This document shows positions 1-10,470 of a DNA stretch of 64,000 bases, piece after piece (the stretch's first letter is position 1; the number at the start of each line of letters is the position of its first letter). Source of the DNA: Apium graveolens (lineage: Eukaryota > Streptophyta > Magnoliopsida > Apiales > Apiaceae); assembly GCF_009905375.1 (NCBI RefSeq), contig NC_133653.1, forward strand, positions 55,500,996 to 55,564,995. Reading direction: 5' to 3'. Made by a program: the position numbers and the translations under genes. The notes under the pieces were generated by a model. It had not been told where the DNA came from. It was given only the letters and a program-made list of their open reading frames with translations, and made no database searches.

Positions 1-1
1 T

Positions 2-1152
2 ACAGAATTATATCATTTGCATGTTACACTTAAGTCCCTCACTAAGGAAAATGCTAAAATCAAAGAAAACAATTTGTTTCTAAGTGAGAGAAATAATGTG
101 CTAGACTCTTAGTTTATTGAATTGAAAAATTGAGAATTGAGTGTAAGACTGCTAAGGATGAATTAACTGAGTCCTTGAAGAAAGAAGAGATTTTGAAGAA
201 GCAACTTGAATGAGAACAGGAGGTGATTAAGGCATGGAAAACATTTAGAGATGTTCATACTCAAATCACCAAAGTTCAAGGTATTGAGTCCTTTTGTGAT
301 GCAGCCTAGAAGAAGAATAAGGAGAAGCTGGAATCCAATTTGGTCGAAGGATTTCTAACTGATGTGGACTCGACGGATGATGAGAGCCATCCGTCGGATA
401 ACCAAAAGGATTATCCATCGAGTGACATAAATCCTCATCCGTCGGTTGTAAGCAAACCTGTGAGTAAAGCCAAACTTGCTAAGTTAAATGAAAAATATGG
501 ATATGTTTCCAAAAACTTCATTTTAGGAGAAACTAGTCAAGTGAAGAAGGAGAAGAAAGTGAATGTTGGTCATCTGTCCATCAAGCAATTGAATGACAGA
601 CTAGAAAAGATTGAGGTTAAAACAGAGGCTAAAAAGAAAAACAATAGAAATGGTAAATTAGGGATTAACAAACATAACAACTACACACCTGATAAGTATG
701 CTCCAAGAAAAATCTGTGTTAAGTGTGGTAGTGTAAATCATCTCTCTGTTAATTGCAAAACTGCCATGCCCACTTCCATATCTGTGCCACCTCATTTTTC
801 CAACACGAATGCCATGCTTTCTATGCCTATGAACGCTATGTCTACTCAGAATATGAATGAACAATTTGCTAATATGCTATTTGCACCTAATCCTTATTGT
901 GCTGCATTTAGTATGCCTCAAATGCCATTTAGCATGTTCTACTGGAATAATATGTTTGCTAATAGCATTCCATTTCCTGTTAATCAAAATATGCATGATA
1001 ATTCTGTTTTGATGAATGGTTTCAAAAGTCCAACTCGGATGACTATGGATGAATCTGATATCCCCAAGTCAAATGAGATTAAACCTAAGAAACAGAAGAT
1101 GAAAGCTAACAAGGCAGGACCCAAGGAAACTTGGGTACCAAAATCAACTTAA
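2..1152 (+). pseudogene. gag: Copia A gag, C-terminal part
   Basis: Encodes the end of a nucleocapsid polyprotein that would coat element RNA in cytoplasmic particles. The first 300 bases read as a charged, coiled-coil-like stretch (SLTKENAKIKENN, later EELKK-type residues), broken by stops at 110, 211 and 307 and by a frame change between about 112 and 135. Bases 340-1152 are open and contain one CCHC zinc knuckle, CVKCGSVNHLSVNC, near 715-760. A Met/Asn/Pro-rich tail follows, ending in KETWVPKST and a TAA. The stop at 307 (TAG) replaces a probable Trp codon. Bases 370-447 carry four copies of the element's GACGGAT/ATCCGTC motif inside the coding sequence. The same tail precedes pol in sister element B. 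Confidence 0.85.
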
Positions 1153-1173
1153 TTTGATTTTAATGTGTGCAGG
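1135..1173 (+). other. gag-pol junction with non-overlapping frames
   Basis: Gag ends with TAA at 1150-1152. The pol frame is -1 relative to gag and is open only after a TAA at 1161-1163, so the two frames do not overlap and simple ribosomal frameshifting at the gag stop cannot join them. Pol opens with TGTGCAG followed by GG, which looks like a plant 3' splice acceptor. Removing the 38 bases from GTACCA (1135) to CAG (1172) would join gag to pol in frame, but 38 bases is shorter than usual plant introns. The same frame relation and TGTGCAGG are present in B. Reinitiation or an upstream donor are alternatives. Confidence 0.5.
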
Positions 1174-2599
1174 GAAACAGAAAGAATCTATGGTACTTGG
1201 ATAGTGGTTGTTCAAGACATATGACTTAAGATTCTACCCTGCTCACAGAGTTCAAGGAGAGAGCTGGCCCAAGTATTACTTTTGGAGATAACAACAAGGG
1301 TTATACTGTGGGATATGGCTTGATTTCAAAAGACAATGTCATCATTGAGGAGGTTGCCTTAGTGGATGCTCCCAAACATAATTTTTTGAGTATCAGGCAG
1401 CTTTGTGATAAAGGCAATTCAGTAACCTTCAACTCAGAAGCCTGTGTTGTGATAAATAAGAGGAGCAACAAAGTGGTTCTTACTGGAGTGAGAAAAGGAA
1501 ATGTGAACCTAGCTGACTTCAACTCACCAAATGCAGAATCTGTTACTTATCTTCTCAGTAAAGCAAGTCAAGATGAAAGTTGGCTATGGAACAAGAAGTT
1601 ATCCCATCTAAACTTCAAGACCATGAATGAACTAGTAAAGAAAGAACTGGTTAGAGGCATTCCTCAAGTGGAGTTTTCTAAGGATGGACTGTGTGATGCT
1701 TGCCAAAAGGGAAAGCAAATTAAAGCATCATTCAGAAAGAAGCTTGATTCAACAATTGAAGAACCTTTGTAACTGCTACACATGGATTTGTTTGGACCAG
1801 TCAATGTGTTGTCCATCTCAAGGAAAAAATTTTGCCTAGTAATTGTAGATGATTTCTCAAAGTTCTCTTGGACATATTTCCTTAAGTCTAAAGATGAGGC
1901 TAGTGAAATCATCATCAATCACATAAGGAAAGTCAACAATCAACCTGATTTAAAAGTTAGAAGAATCAGGAGTGACAATGGAACTGAGTTCAAGAATTCT
2001 GTTATGAGAGTATTCTATGAAGAGAATGGGATTATGCATAAATTTTCAGCAGCAAGAACTCCACAACAAAATGGAGTAGTAGAAAGAAAGAACATATCAC
2101 TTATTGAAGCTGCAAGGACAATGCTTGAAGAATCAAAGTTACCAACATATTTCTGGGCTGAAGCTGTAAATACTGCATGCTATACTCAGAATATTTCTTT
2201 GGTTAATCAAGCAAAATGCATGACTTCCTACCAATTGTTCAAGAACAAGAAGCCAACTCTAAATTTTCTTCATGTCTTTGGCTGCAAATTTTATATCTTG
2301 AGAAATCAAACTGATCAGAATGGGAAGTTTGATGCTAAAGCAGATGAAGGAATGTTTATTGGATATGCTGTTGGTAAAGCATACAGAGTCTACAATCTAA
2401 GAACCAACATTGTTGTGGAATCAATACATGTTGTGTTTGATGATAAAAAGATTGAAGGACTACAAGATGGAGATCACCATGAGAGCCTCAAATTTGACAA
2501 TGTGGAGATGGTTAGTGATGACAATGATGATGAAAGTGATCAAGAAACAGTATCAAAGGATAATGCAGAAAAATCTACTACCAATAAAGCACAAAATTC

Positions 2600-2710
2600 A
2601 ACATCTGTCGAGTTGCAAAATGCTTCATCCGTCGGAAGACAATCTGCTTTATCCGTCGGGAGACAACCAGTTTCATCCGGCAAGACTCAAAATTCACCAT
2701 CCGTCGGGTC
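2600..2710 (+). repeat. ATCCGTCGG repeats in integrase-RT linker
   Basis: ATCCGTCGG occurs at 2627-2635, 2651-2659 and 2699-2707, with variants ATCTGTCGAG (2603) and ATCCGGCAAG (near 2674). In the pol frame they encode repeated Ser-Ser/Leu-Ser-Val-Gly units. B has the corresponding repeats near 39640-39700. The same core occurs in non-coding parts of the element. Confidence 0.75.
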
Positions 2711-3057
2711 ATCAAAAGAAGCTAAAAGTCAGAATAGATCAGTTACAGAAAGTTCCCCTTTCTCAAATCAAAGATCCATAAACTCAGGGGGAGTTTCTAA
2801 TAATCAAAACTCAATCACACATCAAGACAACAATGAGGCCTCTTCATCTAGAGCTAATCTACCTCAACAAAGGAAATGGACAAAGGATCAACCCTTTAAG
2901 CTTATCATTAGTGATGTATCTTCTAGAGTTCAAACAAGAAGAGCAACTCGAGAAGAATGTCTATATAACAGCTTCCTCTCTAAGGAAGAACCAAAGAAGG
3001 TAGAAGAAGCTTTGTTGGATCCTGATTGGATTTTAGCTATGCAGGAGGAGCTAAACC

Positions 3058-3062
3058 AGTTT
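3058..3062 (+). repeat. TSD of F1, left copy (AGTTT)
   Basis: AGTTT directly precedes the F1 LTR and is repeated at 16720-16724. The uninterrupted sister B reads AATTTGAAAGG at this point, confirming a clean 5-bp duplication. Confidence 0.95.
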
Positions 3063-3197
3063 TGTAATAACCCCAATTTTTGAGAAATTTTGAAACCCTT
3101 ATGAATAGTGTTTTTGCTGAACGAGAAAACTTTTCATGCCACGCTATGTAGGGGTTCTGTTATTGATCTTATGGAATATTATTAGTACTCTATGTGG

Positions 3198-3205
3198 TAT
3201 ATAAG
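3198..3205 (+). promoter_or_regulatory. Candidate TATA box in F LTR
   Basis: TATATAAG, 135 bp into the LTR, is identical in both F1 LTRs and, reverse-complemented, in F2. If used, U3 would be very short and the leader nearly 4 kb, which is unusual. The assignment rests on the motif and its conservation only. Confidence 0.3.
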
Positions 3206-5235
3206 TGTATGTAAAGATCGTCAGAATCCAATTCCGAACATTTTGATTTTTCCCGGAAATCCACAAGATACGGAGAGAATTGAGTATAAGGTAACAGGAT
3301 AAAAAGTATTTAAATTAAAGGATTATAGGAGAGGATCATAAAAGGAATATAATATATTGAGAAAGGTTAAGGGAACCTAAGTAATAAGATCCCGGGTATG
3401 ATCCCTCAAACGATAAACGAGAATGAAAGATAAGCGAACCGTAAAACAAATAAGTGACCAAGAGACAAGCTTGTACAAGAAGCCAGGGATTGTGACATCA
3501 TCAAACCACAAGGTGTGGACAAGTGGGAGCATTATGACATGTGCAAGGTGACACAAGCATGACATGGGAAGGAAGGAGGTGTGGTGGCTTTTTAACCACA
3601 CAAATTCAAGGGCAACAAGGTAATTAACTAAATCAAACACAAAAACAAGCCAACCAAGCCAAGCAAAATCATTTTCATCAAAATCAAAAAGAAACCAAGG
3701 CATGGTTCATCATGCTCTCGGCTTTTTACTATTGCAAATGGGCAAGAATTCAAAAACTCAAGATCCAAGCCTCCTAAATTGGTAAGATAATTCCCTAATC
3801 ATCTTCATGCTTAGTTAGGACTATATCATGAGTTTAAGCCATTAATTCCTTCTCAATCTTCTTCATTTAATCAAAGAAGAAGACAATGAATAGTGTTTTC
3901 AAGTTTTTAACTTGAAATTTTTCTTGTTTTTCTTGAAGATCCAAGCATTCTTAAGACTTCTCAAAGCTTCTTAAGGCTTCCTAGCTCCTCCCACCACTTC
4001 AAGGAAGGTATACCATCTCCAAACCCTAGGTTCCTATATATTATAAGATGATTTTGATTAGTAGGATGATATTGTAGCTTGTTGTTGTGATTAGAGTTTG
4101 GGATTTGAAATGGTAGTGAAATGGAATGGTAAATGTTGTGGTTTTGATTTAAAAGAACTTAAGTATGATTAAAGTTAAGTTTAGGCATAAGTATGAATGA
4201 TTAAATTGAATTGGTTGGGGTTGTTATGATGTGATAAGGATGGATGTTGGTTGTATGTTGGATTTGAGGTTGATTTGCAATGGTTTTGAATGGTTTAAAA
4301 TATTGGAAATCGCGTAAACATAGCCGTCGTAACGTCCGATTTTCTTTGGACTGTTTTTGTGCATAGCATTAGGACCCGAGAACCCCCTGCTAGATTATGA
4401 CCACAGCCATGTTTAGATAGCTCATGTTACGAGCTTCGTTTTGATATGTAGTTCGTTCGATTCCGATGAACGGTTTAGGAGAAACGACCGTTTCAAGTAA
4501 CAGCGTTTCGCGAACGAAACTTTTTCCCTCGCCTTACTTTGAAACATAGGTTAAAGACCAAAAAGGGTTAATTAATGTATGAAACATTTATGGTAAGTGT
4601 GTTAGACAGTTGGTAAGACACTCGCGAAGGAATCGCTTTAAAACTCGTAAAGGTTAAATTATTAAAAATGGTGGAGCCGAGGGTACCCGAGTGACTTAAG
4701 CGAATCAGTGGGCGCAAAACAAGCGTTAGAGTCTAAGTTAGTTAAAGTATAGATTTACAAGTGATTTTGGTTTAATTCCAACTTACTTGTTGTTTATAGG
4801 TTACCAGACTCGTCCCGAGCCATTCATAACCCCCAGTCGCTCAGGCAAGTTTTCTACCCGTTATAACTGTTGTGGTGATGAGTATATGTATTTGCATTAT
4901 CTTGTGATAGTGCATGATTGTTATTAGCAAATTTTGCGATATATTGGAGCATGCTGATATGGTATATATACATGTCTGTTTCGTAATCTGGTTATCTATA
5001 TGTGGATTTCAATGCTTATAGTTGCATAATACCTATGCTAGAAATAAGCAAGTAGTTGCGTATACCCTTAGTATAGGGGATAAAAGGTGAACATATTTTT
5101 AAACCGGGAGTCGATGTTCCCGAGTATATTATATATATATATATTTATATATATATGGATATAGTTTTTAAAACTATGGATCGAATAAGGTTTATTCGAT
5201 ACCTTTATTTTACTTAATTGAATATTAATTTGAGT

Positions 5236-5380
5236 ATTCATTCGAGGGCTTATGACTCAGTTTATTTTATTATTTGAATATTACTTGGATATTCATTTGA
5301 GGATGTATGACTCCTTTATTTTATGAATATTATTTATAGTATTCATTCGAGGTATTATGACTCCGCTTATTACTTAATAA
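5236..5380 (+). repeat. Imperfect tandem repeat in F1 LTR, ~50-55 bp period
   Basis: Units start at 5236, 5291 and 5341 with ATTCATTYGAGG, followed by TATGACTC and an AT-rich tail containing TTTGAATATT-like sequence. F2 has four comparable units in the opposite orientation (about 23520-23750), so copy number differs between family members. Confidence 0.7.
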
Positions 5381-5860
5381 TATTCTTTATTGTATTAAAG
5401 AATAAGGTGTCGATAATCAAACTTATTTTTGATTATTCAAATAAAGATATTACTTTCGTATAAGTATATCTTTGATTATTTGCTATTCATTCGAGTATAA
5501 GTTTTCCAACTTCTACCTCCATTATTCTTTATGGGAATATTATTTAAATAATAATATTCAGATATTTCTTTCATACTGGGGACTGATTTACTTCATTAAA
5601 TCAGCATTACTCCAAACACTCTTTAAAGTGTTTTCGAGTCTTCAAAATGATTTTTTAAAGTTAGAGCGGATCCCAAAACTCATTTTTTATATTTAAGATC
5701 TTCCTTTTAAGGGGATTTAAATACTCGCTCAAAACTGAGGGATCCGGCTCTGTGGTGTATTTTATATTCGCAACAAGGTTGCAGTTTTGGTAAATGAATT
5801 GATTACTTACCCAACGTTCGGGAAGTAAGTCCATCTATTGAGTCGGCATAAGCAACATGG

Positions 5861-5938
5861 GCTCAGTGGGCGTCCATGATAGTGTAAGTGGCTCAGTGGG
5901 AGTCCATCAAATGCATAAGTGGCTGAGTGGCAGTCCAG
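5861..5938 (+). repeat. Three direct repeats GCTCAGTGGGNGTCCAT in F LTR
   Basis: Copies at 5861-5877, 5891-5907 and 5922-5938 are spaced 30 and 31 bp apart; a partial fourth (CAGTGGGGAATTCGTCCAT) starts near 5970. The set is conserved in both F1 LTRs and, inverted, in F2 (about 22905-23035). A spacing close to three helical turns would suit a protein-binding array, which is inference. Confidence 0.7.
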
Positions 5939-6717
5939 CATAAGGTCCTATTGCGACCAAGGGTGATGACCAGTGGGGAATTCGTCCATCTACTAGTAGA
6001 AAAGGTTACTTATGGGTATCTTTGCCTGATCAGCAAGATATCTGGTTTATGCCAAAATTCTTTTCCTTCCAAATTCATTGGATATTGCAACTCTGTTCAT
6101 ACTTTACATGACAGAGGTTTTCAGGAAATGTATGGGAGATATATATGAATATATTTATATATCGGGACTTAATGAAGTATCTCGTAACTTCATTATTTAT
6201 AATGATATTCAAAGATTAAATCTATTCAAATCTTGTCTTGTAGTCTCATCTATGTGATGAACCTTTGAAATTAATTATAACTTGAACGGTGGTAGTTCAA
6301 GTAGTATTTGGAAAAGATATAAGTATATTGGAGTATCTTGTAACTTCATCTTTTAAACTTATATCTAGTTAATAATTGTCTTATGAATGACAAAGATTTT
6401 CAGAAAAACGTTGAGACAAGGTTAGATAGATTAGATCACCTTGCAACGATATTTTTATACAGTTATACACTGGGACTTTGTGTATATTATGCATGGAAGA
6501 GGACTTCCAATATTTTGAAGAGTATATATGTATATATACTGAATATTTTGCGACTTCATCGCATTAAGATATCAAACTTGGTTCATTTCTTTTGACCAAG
6601 ACTTTCATGAGTATTATGAGTAGGCTCATATATTGTAAATCATTATACATATTATTTTGGTGGGCTTGCTGCTCACCCTTGCTTTATTTCTTCATCACAC
6701 AACAACAGTTAGGAAAG

Positions 6718-6819
6718 ATGGCCAGACTCCAGCAGACCCAGCGCAAGCGCGTGGGAAGCGTCCCGCGTCTTCCCGTTGATGTTGTAGCTGCTATAACTGC
6801 AGAGGTAGATCTATTGTAG
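6718..6819 (+). other. Possible small ORF near LTR 3' end
   Basis: A 33-codon frame starting at an ATG (6718) contains RKRVGSVP and ends AAITAEVDLL. The matching place in F2 (reverse strand, about 22160 down to 22050) is strongly diverged in DNA. It keeps an ATG, seven residues, RKRLGDVP and later AVAEV in the same register. This suggests a constrained short peptide or a start of the element's first ORF, but the sample is two sequences and it may be chance. Confidence 0.25.
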
Positions 6820-7115
6820 ATCAGACCATCTACTTTTGAGAATCAATTATGTATAATTATAACTTGTGGCAGATAATGGCAATTAACTGTAAATTTATCA
6901 AGTAATCATTTTGGGTTGTAATAACTTTTAAATTGTGGATTCAAAGACTTGTACTTATTTAAATTTCATCTCTGAGACTATAACGGGTTGTGGTGTGTGT
7001 TAGTGTGGGGTCACAGCATAAGGTTATTTATTATTAATTAAGTGAAGTGATATTGTGGAAAGAAAGACCGTGACGACCCGGATCCCCGACCCCGGATCTG
7101 GGGGTGTTACAGAAA

Positions 7116-7127
7116 TGGTATCAGAGC
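7116..7127 (+). other. F1 primer-binding site (initiator tRNA-Met)
   Basis: TGGTATCAGAGC lies four bases after the 5' LTR. It is complementary to the 3' end of plant initiator tRNA-Met, the usual primer for minus-strand synthesis in many plant LTR elements. Confidence 0.93.
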
Positions 7128-7247
7128 TAAGCGTTATAAACCTCAGAGATGATGGGACGTTAAGATAATAAGTTAACTAAGATAATAAGAACTCTTGCCA
7201 AGTTCATAGTCGGGCTACCTAACGTAGCACTAACAGTTAAAACCCTT

Positions 7248-7505
7248 ATGGGAACCCTTATAAATGTAGCGATAGAAGCGTAGTTCGTTATCGTATATGG
7301 TAGCGGGACTCCGAACCCTGAGGTTGAGGAACATCAACGCGATGATGTTTTATTACTAATTGGAGATGGGATTGTGGATCCGATAGAGCGTCCTAACGCA
7401 GGACCGGATGATGTTCATATTGAGGATGTAGCGGTTGAGGATGTTGTCCTAGAAGGGATTGTTGCTGAGGAGGATTCCGTGGAGGATCCTGACAAGAATG
7501 AATAA
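7248..7505 (+). pseudogene. F1 leader ORF (ORF0), acidic
   Basis: An 86-codon frame starts MGTLINVAIEA, has a TAG at 7281-7283, then continues GSGTPNPEVEEHQRDDV and an acidic stretch rich in Glu, Asp and Val (IEDVAVEDVV) to TAA. F2 has the same ORF with the same internal TAG (30838-31080), five codons shorter. It lies between PBS and the first pol remnant, where C also has a leader ORF. I recognise no domain. The shared stop shows it was already broken in a common ancestor. Confidence 0.5.
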
Positions 7506-7589
7506 AAGGACCACTGAGGAATTGATGACCATGGTTAGGGCAACTCCCAGAGGTAGGATTGGTCGGTCACTACCGGAGGTTCGTTCAAG

Positions 7590-8400
7590 TTTGTAAAGAT
7601 AGTAGCCCCTTTAACGCGGCTTACTCGTAAGACTGAGAAGTTCGAATGGACAGAGAAATGCGAGAACAGCTTTCAAGAACTGAAGCAGAGGTTGGTGACG
7701 GCCCCTATACTGGCGTTGCCGGATGGAAAAGGAGATTTTGTGAAGTGTAGTGACGCTTCACATAAGGAATTAGGGTGCTTCATATACAGCACAGCAAGGT
7801 AATCGCGTACGCGTAAAGACAATTAAGGTAATATGAAATTCGATATCCCCACCCATGAGCTTGGGCTCGTGGCAATAGTTTTGCCCTAAAGATTGGAGGC
7901 ACTACTTGTATGGAGAGAAGTGCGAGATTTACCTAAGCCATAAGTACTCTAGTACATTTTCCCGTAGAGAGAGCTCAACATACGCCGGAGGAGGCGGTTA
8001 GAGCTAATCAAGAATTATGATTGGGAGATTCTTTATCATTCAGGGAAAGCCAATGTGGTGGCTGATGCCCTTAGTAAAAAGGAGAGACTCAAGATGATCA
8101 TGTCTTTGAGAGAGTTTATAAGAGATTTTGAGAAAATGGAAATATAAGTGAAGGTAACCGGAGCCGGTACCGAAAAGATGTTTGAGATTGCAATACAGTC
8201 CGAATTATCGGAAGAGAATATATTGTGCCAGAAAAGTGATGAATGAAGGCAGAGAGCCAACAATTAGATAAAAGATTAATACCGAGAAAGATGATAAAGG
8301 AATAATGAGGTATTCCTACAGAATTTGGGTTCCAAATGTTCAAGAGCCTAAAGATGAAATCTTAGATGAAAGCTAGTTTGAGGAATAAGATTTAGAGCAA
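7590..8400 (+). pseudogene. F1 RNase H / integrase N-term fragment, displaced
   Basis: Reads as gypsy pol from the RT-RNase H connection (APLTRLTRKTEKFEW, FQELKQRLVTAPILALPDG) through RNase H ([30 protein letters not shown]) to the start of the integrase HHCC region (YSYRIWVP). Stops and frame shifts are numerous. It lies upstream of the gag remnant, whereas RNase H normally follows gag, protease and RT; a second RNase H remnant is at about 10260-10470. F2 has the same arrangement, so the displacement is ancestral to the family. Confidence 0.8.
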
Positions 8401-8639
8401 ACCCTGAACGTGATAGTCAGGGAGGACGCCATCAAGATAGATGGAACCCATAACATAATGAAGTGGAAAATGAGGATTTTAACGTATAAGATAACCCCAA
8501 GTATGGGAGAAGGATGAAACATTTCATACTGAGAAAATAGAAGTCGAGCAAGATAAGGAGACCCGAGACGGTACTCCTATATGGAAATTCATGGACCTGT
8601 CTAAACAGAACTTATACTTTTATTCCCAACCACCACCTT

Positions 8640-9060
8640 GAGGAAACAATGCGGTAGGAAATCCTTTCATGACCTTTAAGACGCTAAGCTCTCAGAGTTC
8701 CAAGGAACAGTTTGACCCAGTCGAGGCAAGAGCCTGACTAAAGGAAATATAGGAATTATTTGAGATTCTAAATGATTGACGAAGCACAAAAGACTGTTTT
8801 TGTCACTTACCCCCGTAAGAGAGAGGCCACCCGCTGGTGAAAGGCCAAGGAAGGCACGGAGCAAGAGATTATAATAAACTGATTTAAGTTCAGTCAATTG
8901 TTTTCAGGAAAGTACTTCCCAAGGTTATAGAGATAGAGTAAAAGCTTTAGAGCCAGAACAAAGGCAGACGAGTATGATGAATTATGAATCTAAGTTGTAA
9001 AAGTTGTCAAGATTCGTTCTAAGGACACGAATCCAGAATGACGGGATGTTTGAAATCAAT
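8640..9060 (+). pseudogene. F1 gag remnant
   Basis: Broken frames show the gypsy gag pattern: FDPVEARA-stop-LKEI around 8710-8760, then a CFCH/TVFVTY-like piece, WWKAKEGTEQE and SGKYFPRL around 8900-8930. These align with the DPIEANIWLKEM, ATYWWE and LEKYFPQFVQDQ segments of C's gag. Stops occur every few codons, so no product is possible. Confidence 0.55.
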
Positions 9061-9940
9061 GCTTATGTTGTGTTGGTTCATGAAATAATGATAAGAGAAA
9101 GGGAAATAAAAAGGAACTGAAGTGGAAAGGGATATAAAGGCAATAGAGTTTGAGGTATTATAAGGGAGTCGGGTATGAGGAAACCCTAAAGACTCGTAGC
9201 AATAGAAATAGGAAAGTATGTAATCATTGGTATGAGGGTGATTCACCATGAGTTAAAGTTGATGGTTGAAGGCATACGAGTTATGTACATTTTATCCCCT
9301 TTAAGTTGGGAGGATTCAAGGAAACCTTTAGATAGTTCGAAGGATAAATAATAAGACGCGGATAGACTAAGGAGACAAGAAAGTAAGAAAGTAGGAAAAT
9401 TGGATGAAGGAAGTGACCTTCAATAATGTGAAATGTAAGACCGGTGGCTTGATACCCAGAAAGGGAGACGCCATGTATGAAAGATATCCCAACATTGAGG
9501 TGACTGTTGAGATAAACAACAAAAGTAAATAAGGAATTATTAAGAAGAAGTTCACGTTGAACACGACCAATATCTTCCTGAACATCCTTGTTATCGTTAC
9601 CAAATTAGGCAAGACAAGCGGATAACCGTTGTTATCTTTTGGAGGCCATATGAATTGACCTCAATTTGAATAAGGATGCTATTATGAAGTTAGGTATAGA
9701 CTATCGAGGTGGGAATGATGAATATGATAATCTATCAAGGAAATATGACTTGATTTATTCGTGGAAGGATGCAGGTACCTTTTAAAGGTGGAATTAAGGA
9801 TAGAACATTGGTAACTTAAAATGAATCCTAGGGGACTGTATAAAGGTTGGCATGTCACCCTTAATAGGGACAGTATGAGTTTTGACAGTATGATTGGGAA
9901 AGGGTTAAGGTAACAACAACCTTTAAGAATCAGTGGAGAA
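9061..9940 (+). other. F1 interior, no recognisable domain
   Basis: Expected to span the rest of gag, the protease and the first half of RT. Around 9410-9600 one frame reads NNVKCKTGGL and then YERYPNIEVTVEI, which I cannot match to a known domain. The homologous stretch of F2 keeps parts of it open on its coding strand. Nothing else is supported. Confidence 0.4.
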
Positions 9941-10470
9941 ATTTTTCAGAAGTATATAGACAATGGTTCTAGTATTAGTAAATGGTATTGTGATATGCCC
10001 TGTATCTAGGGAATACAGGAGGAACGATTGAAGGATAACCTTAGAGGTTTTATAAGGAAAAAGGTAATATTCAAAATTCTCAAGAATAGAAATGTGGATA
10101 AAGGAAATATGACGTAATTATAATGATGCCAAGTGGGGCACGTGTTGAACCACGAGAAAGTATGAATCGAACCAGTAAAGGTCGAAATTGTTCAGGGCAA
10201 TTAGGGGCCAGGATAAAAGATGTTCTAAGTATGATTGAGAATCAGTCTTGACAGTGATTAGCCTCTAAAGACTGAGGCAATAACTTATGGAAAAATGGTA
10301 AAAAAAAAAAAATTACTCATCTGATTTTAAGGAAAACATCTTCACTCAAGCAGTGATTGGAAATAGGGTAGAAAATTAGTGAAAGTGGTTAAAATGAAAT
10401 TGACTGTAAGGAAATTTTACTATCAGGAAAGGCCAAAGAGGTGGCCGACGCTTTAAATGTAAGAGGATAA
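9941..10470 (+). pseudogene. F1 RT C-terminal and RNase H remnants
   Basis: Around 9960-10090 the frame TMVLVLVNGIVICPVSREY followed by LEVL, KR and YSKFSR aligns with the gypsy RT active-site block seen intact in C ([14 protein letters not shown]...KLYAKFSK). The catalytic Asp pair is lost. Around 10400-10460 there is SGKAKEVADALNVRG, the RNase H end. A run of 13 A's near 10300 adds to the frame damage. Confidence 0.6.

Larger units (their letters stand above)
1164..3062 (+). pseudogene. pol: Copia A pol part 1: protease, integrase, start of RT
   Basis: The reading frame opens after the stop at 1161. It shows the aspartic protease site (LDSGCSRHM) and then the GAG-pre-integrase zinc-binding region (LSHLNFKTMNEL...CDACQKGK, near 1590-1715). 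The integrase core follows, with D in VIVDDFSKFSW, D in RSDNGTEF and E in NGVVERKN, a full D-D-35-E set. After it come the copia GYAVGKAYRVYN region and a low-complexity Ser/Val/Gln linker (about 2590-2720). Disabling stops are at 1227-1229 and 1770-1772; the latter is CAA to TAA relative to B. The frame is cut after Phe at 3062 by F1 and resumes at 16725 in the same phase (ELNQF / ERNKV). Confidence 0.9.
3063..7111 (+). repeat. F1 5' LTR
   Basis: 4,049 bp, near-identical to 12670-16719. It begins TGTAATAACC and ends GGTGTTACA; its last 40 bases contain the inverted pair GGATCC/GGATC around CCCGACC. It holds internal short repeats (5236-5380 and 5861-5938), an AT dinucleotide tract near 5130 and a GC-richer small ORF near 6718-6819. 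The minus-strand ORF at 3377-3703 recurs in all four F LTRs, but I see no protein family in it. Confidence 0.95.

Noticed and set aside
3377..3703. 108-codon minus-strand ORF in the F LTR, also at 12984-13310 and, in part, at 25305-25577 and 34762-35034.
   Set aside because: It is antisense to the element and lies in its most conserved LTR block; recurrence follows from LTR copying. No domain, and the F2 version has a different N-terminus.
5861..5938. Regularly spaced repeats considered as a CRISPR array.
   Set aside because: Plant DNA, three imperfect 17-bp units with 13-14 bp between them; part of an LTR.
7116..7127. Possible tRNA-Met gene fragments at the four TGGTATCAGAGC sites.
   Set aside because: Only 12 bases match and each lies next to an LTR; they are primer-binding sites, with no cloverleaf around them.
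8036..9612. Several 70-80 codon minus-strand ORFs over the F1 interior.
   Set aside because: They are opposite to readable pol and gag remnants and have no recognisable content; shadows in decayed sequence.
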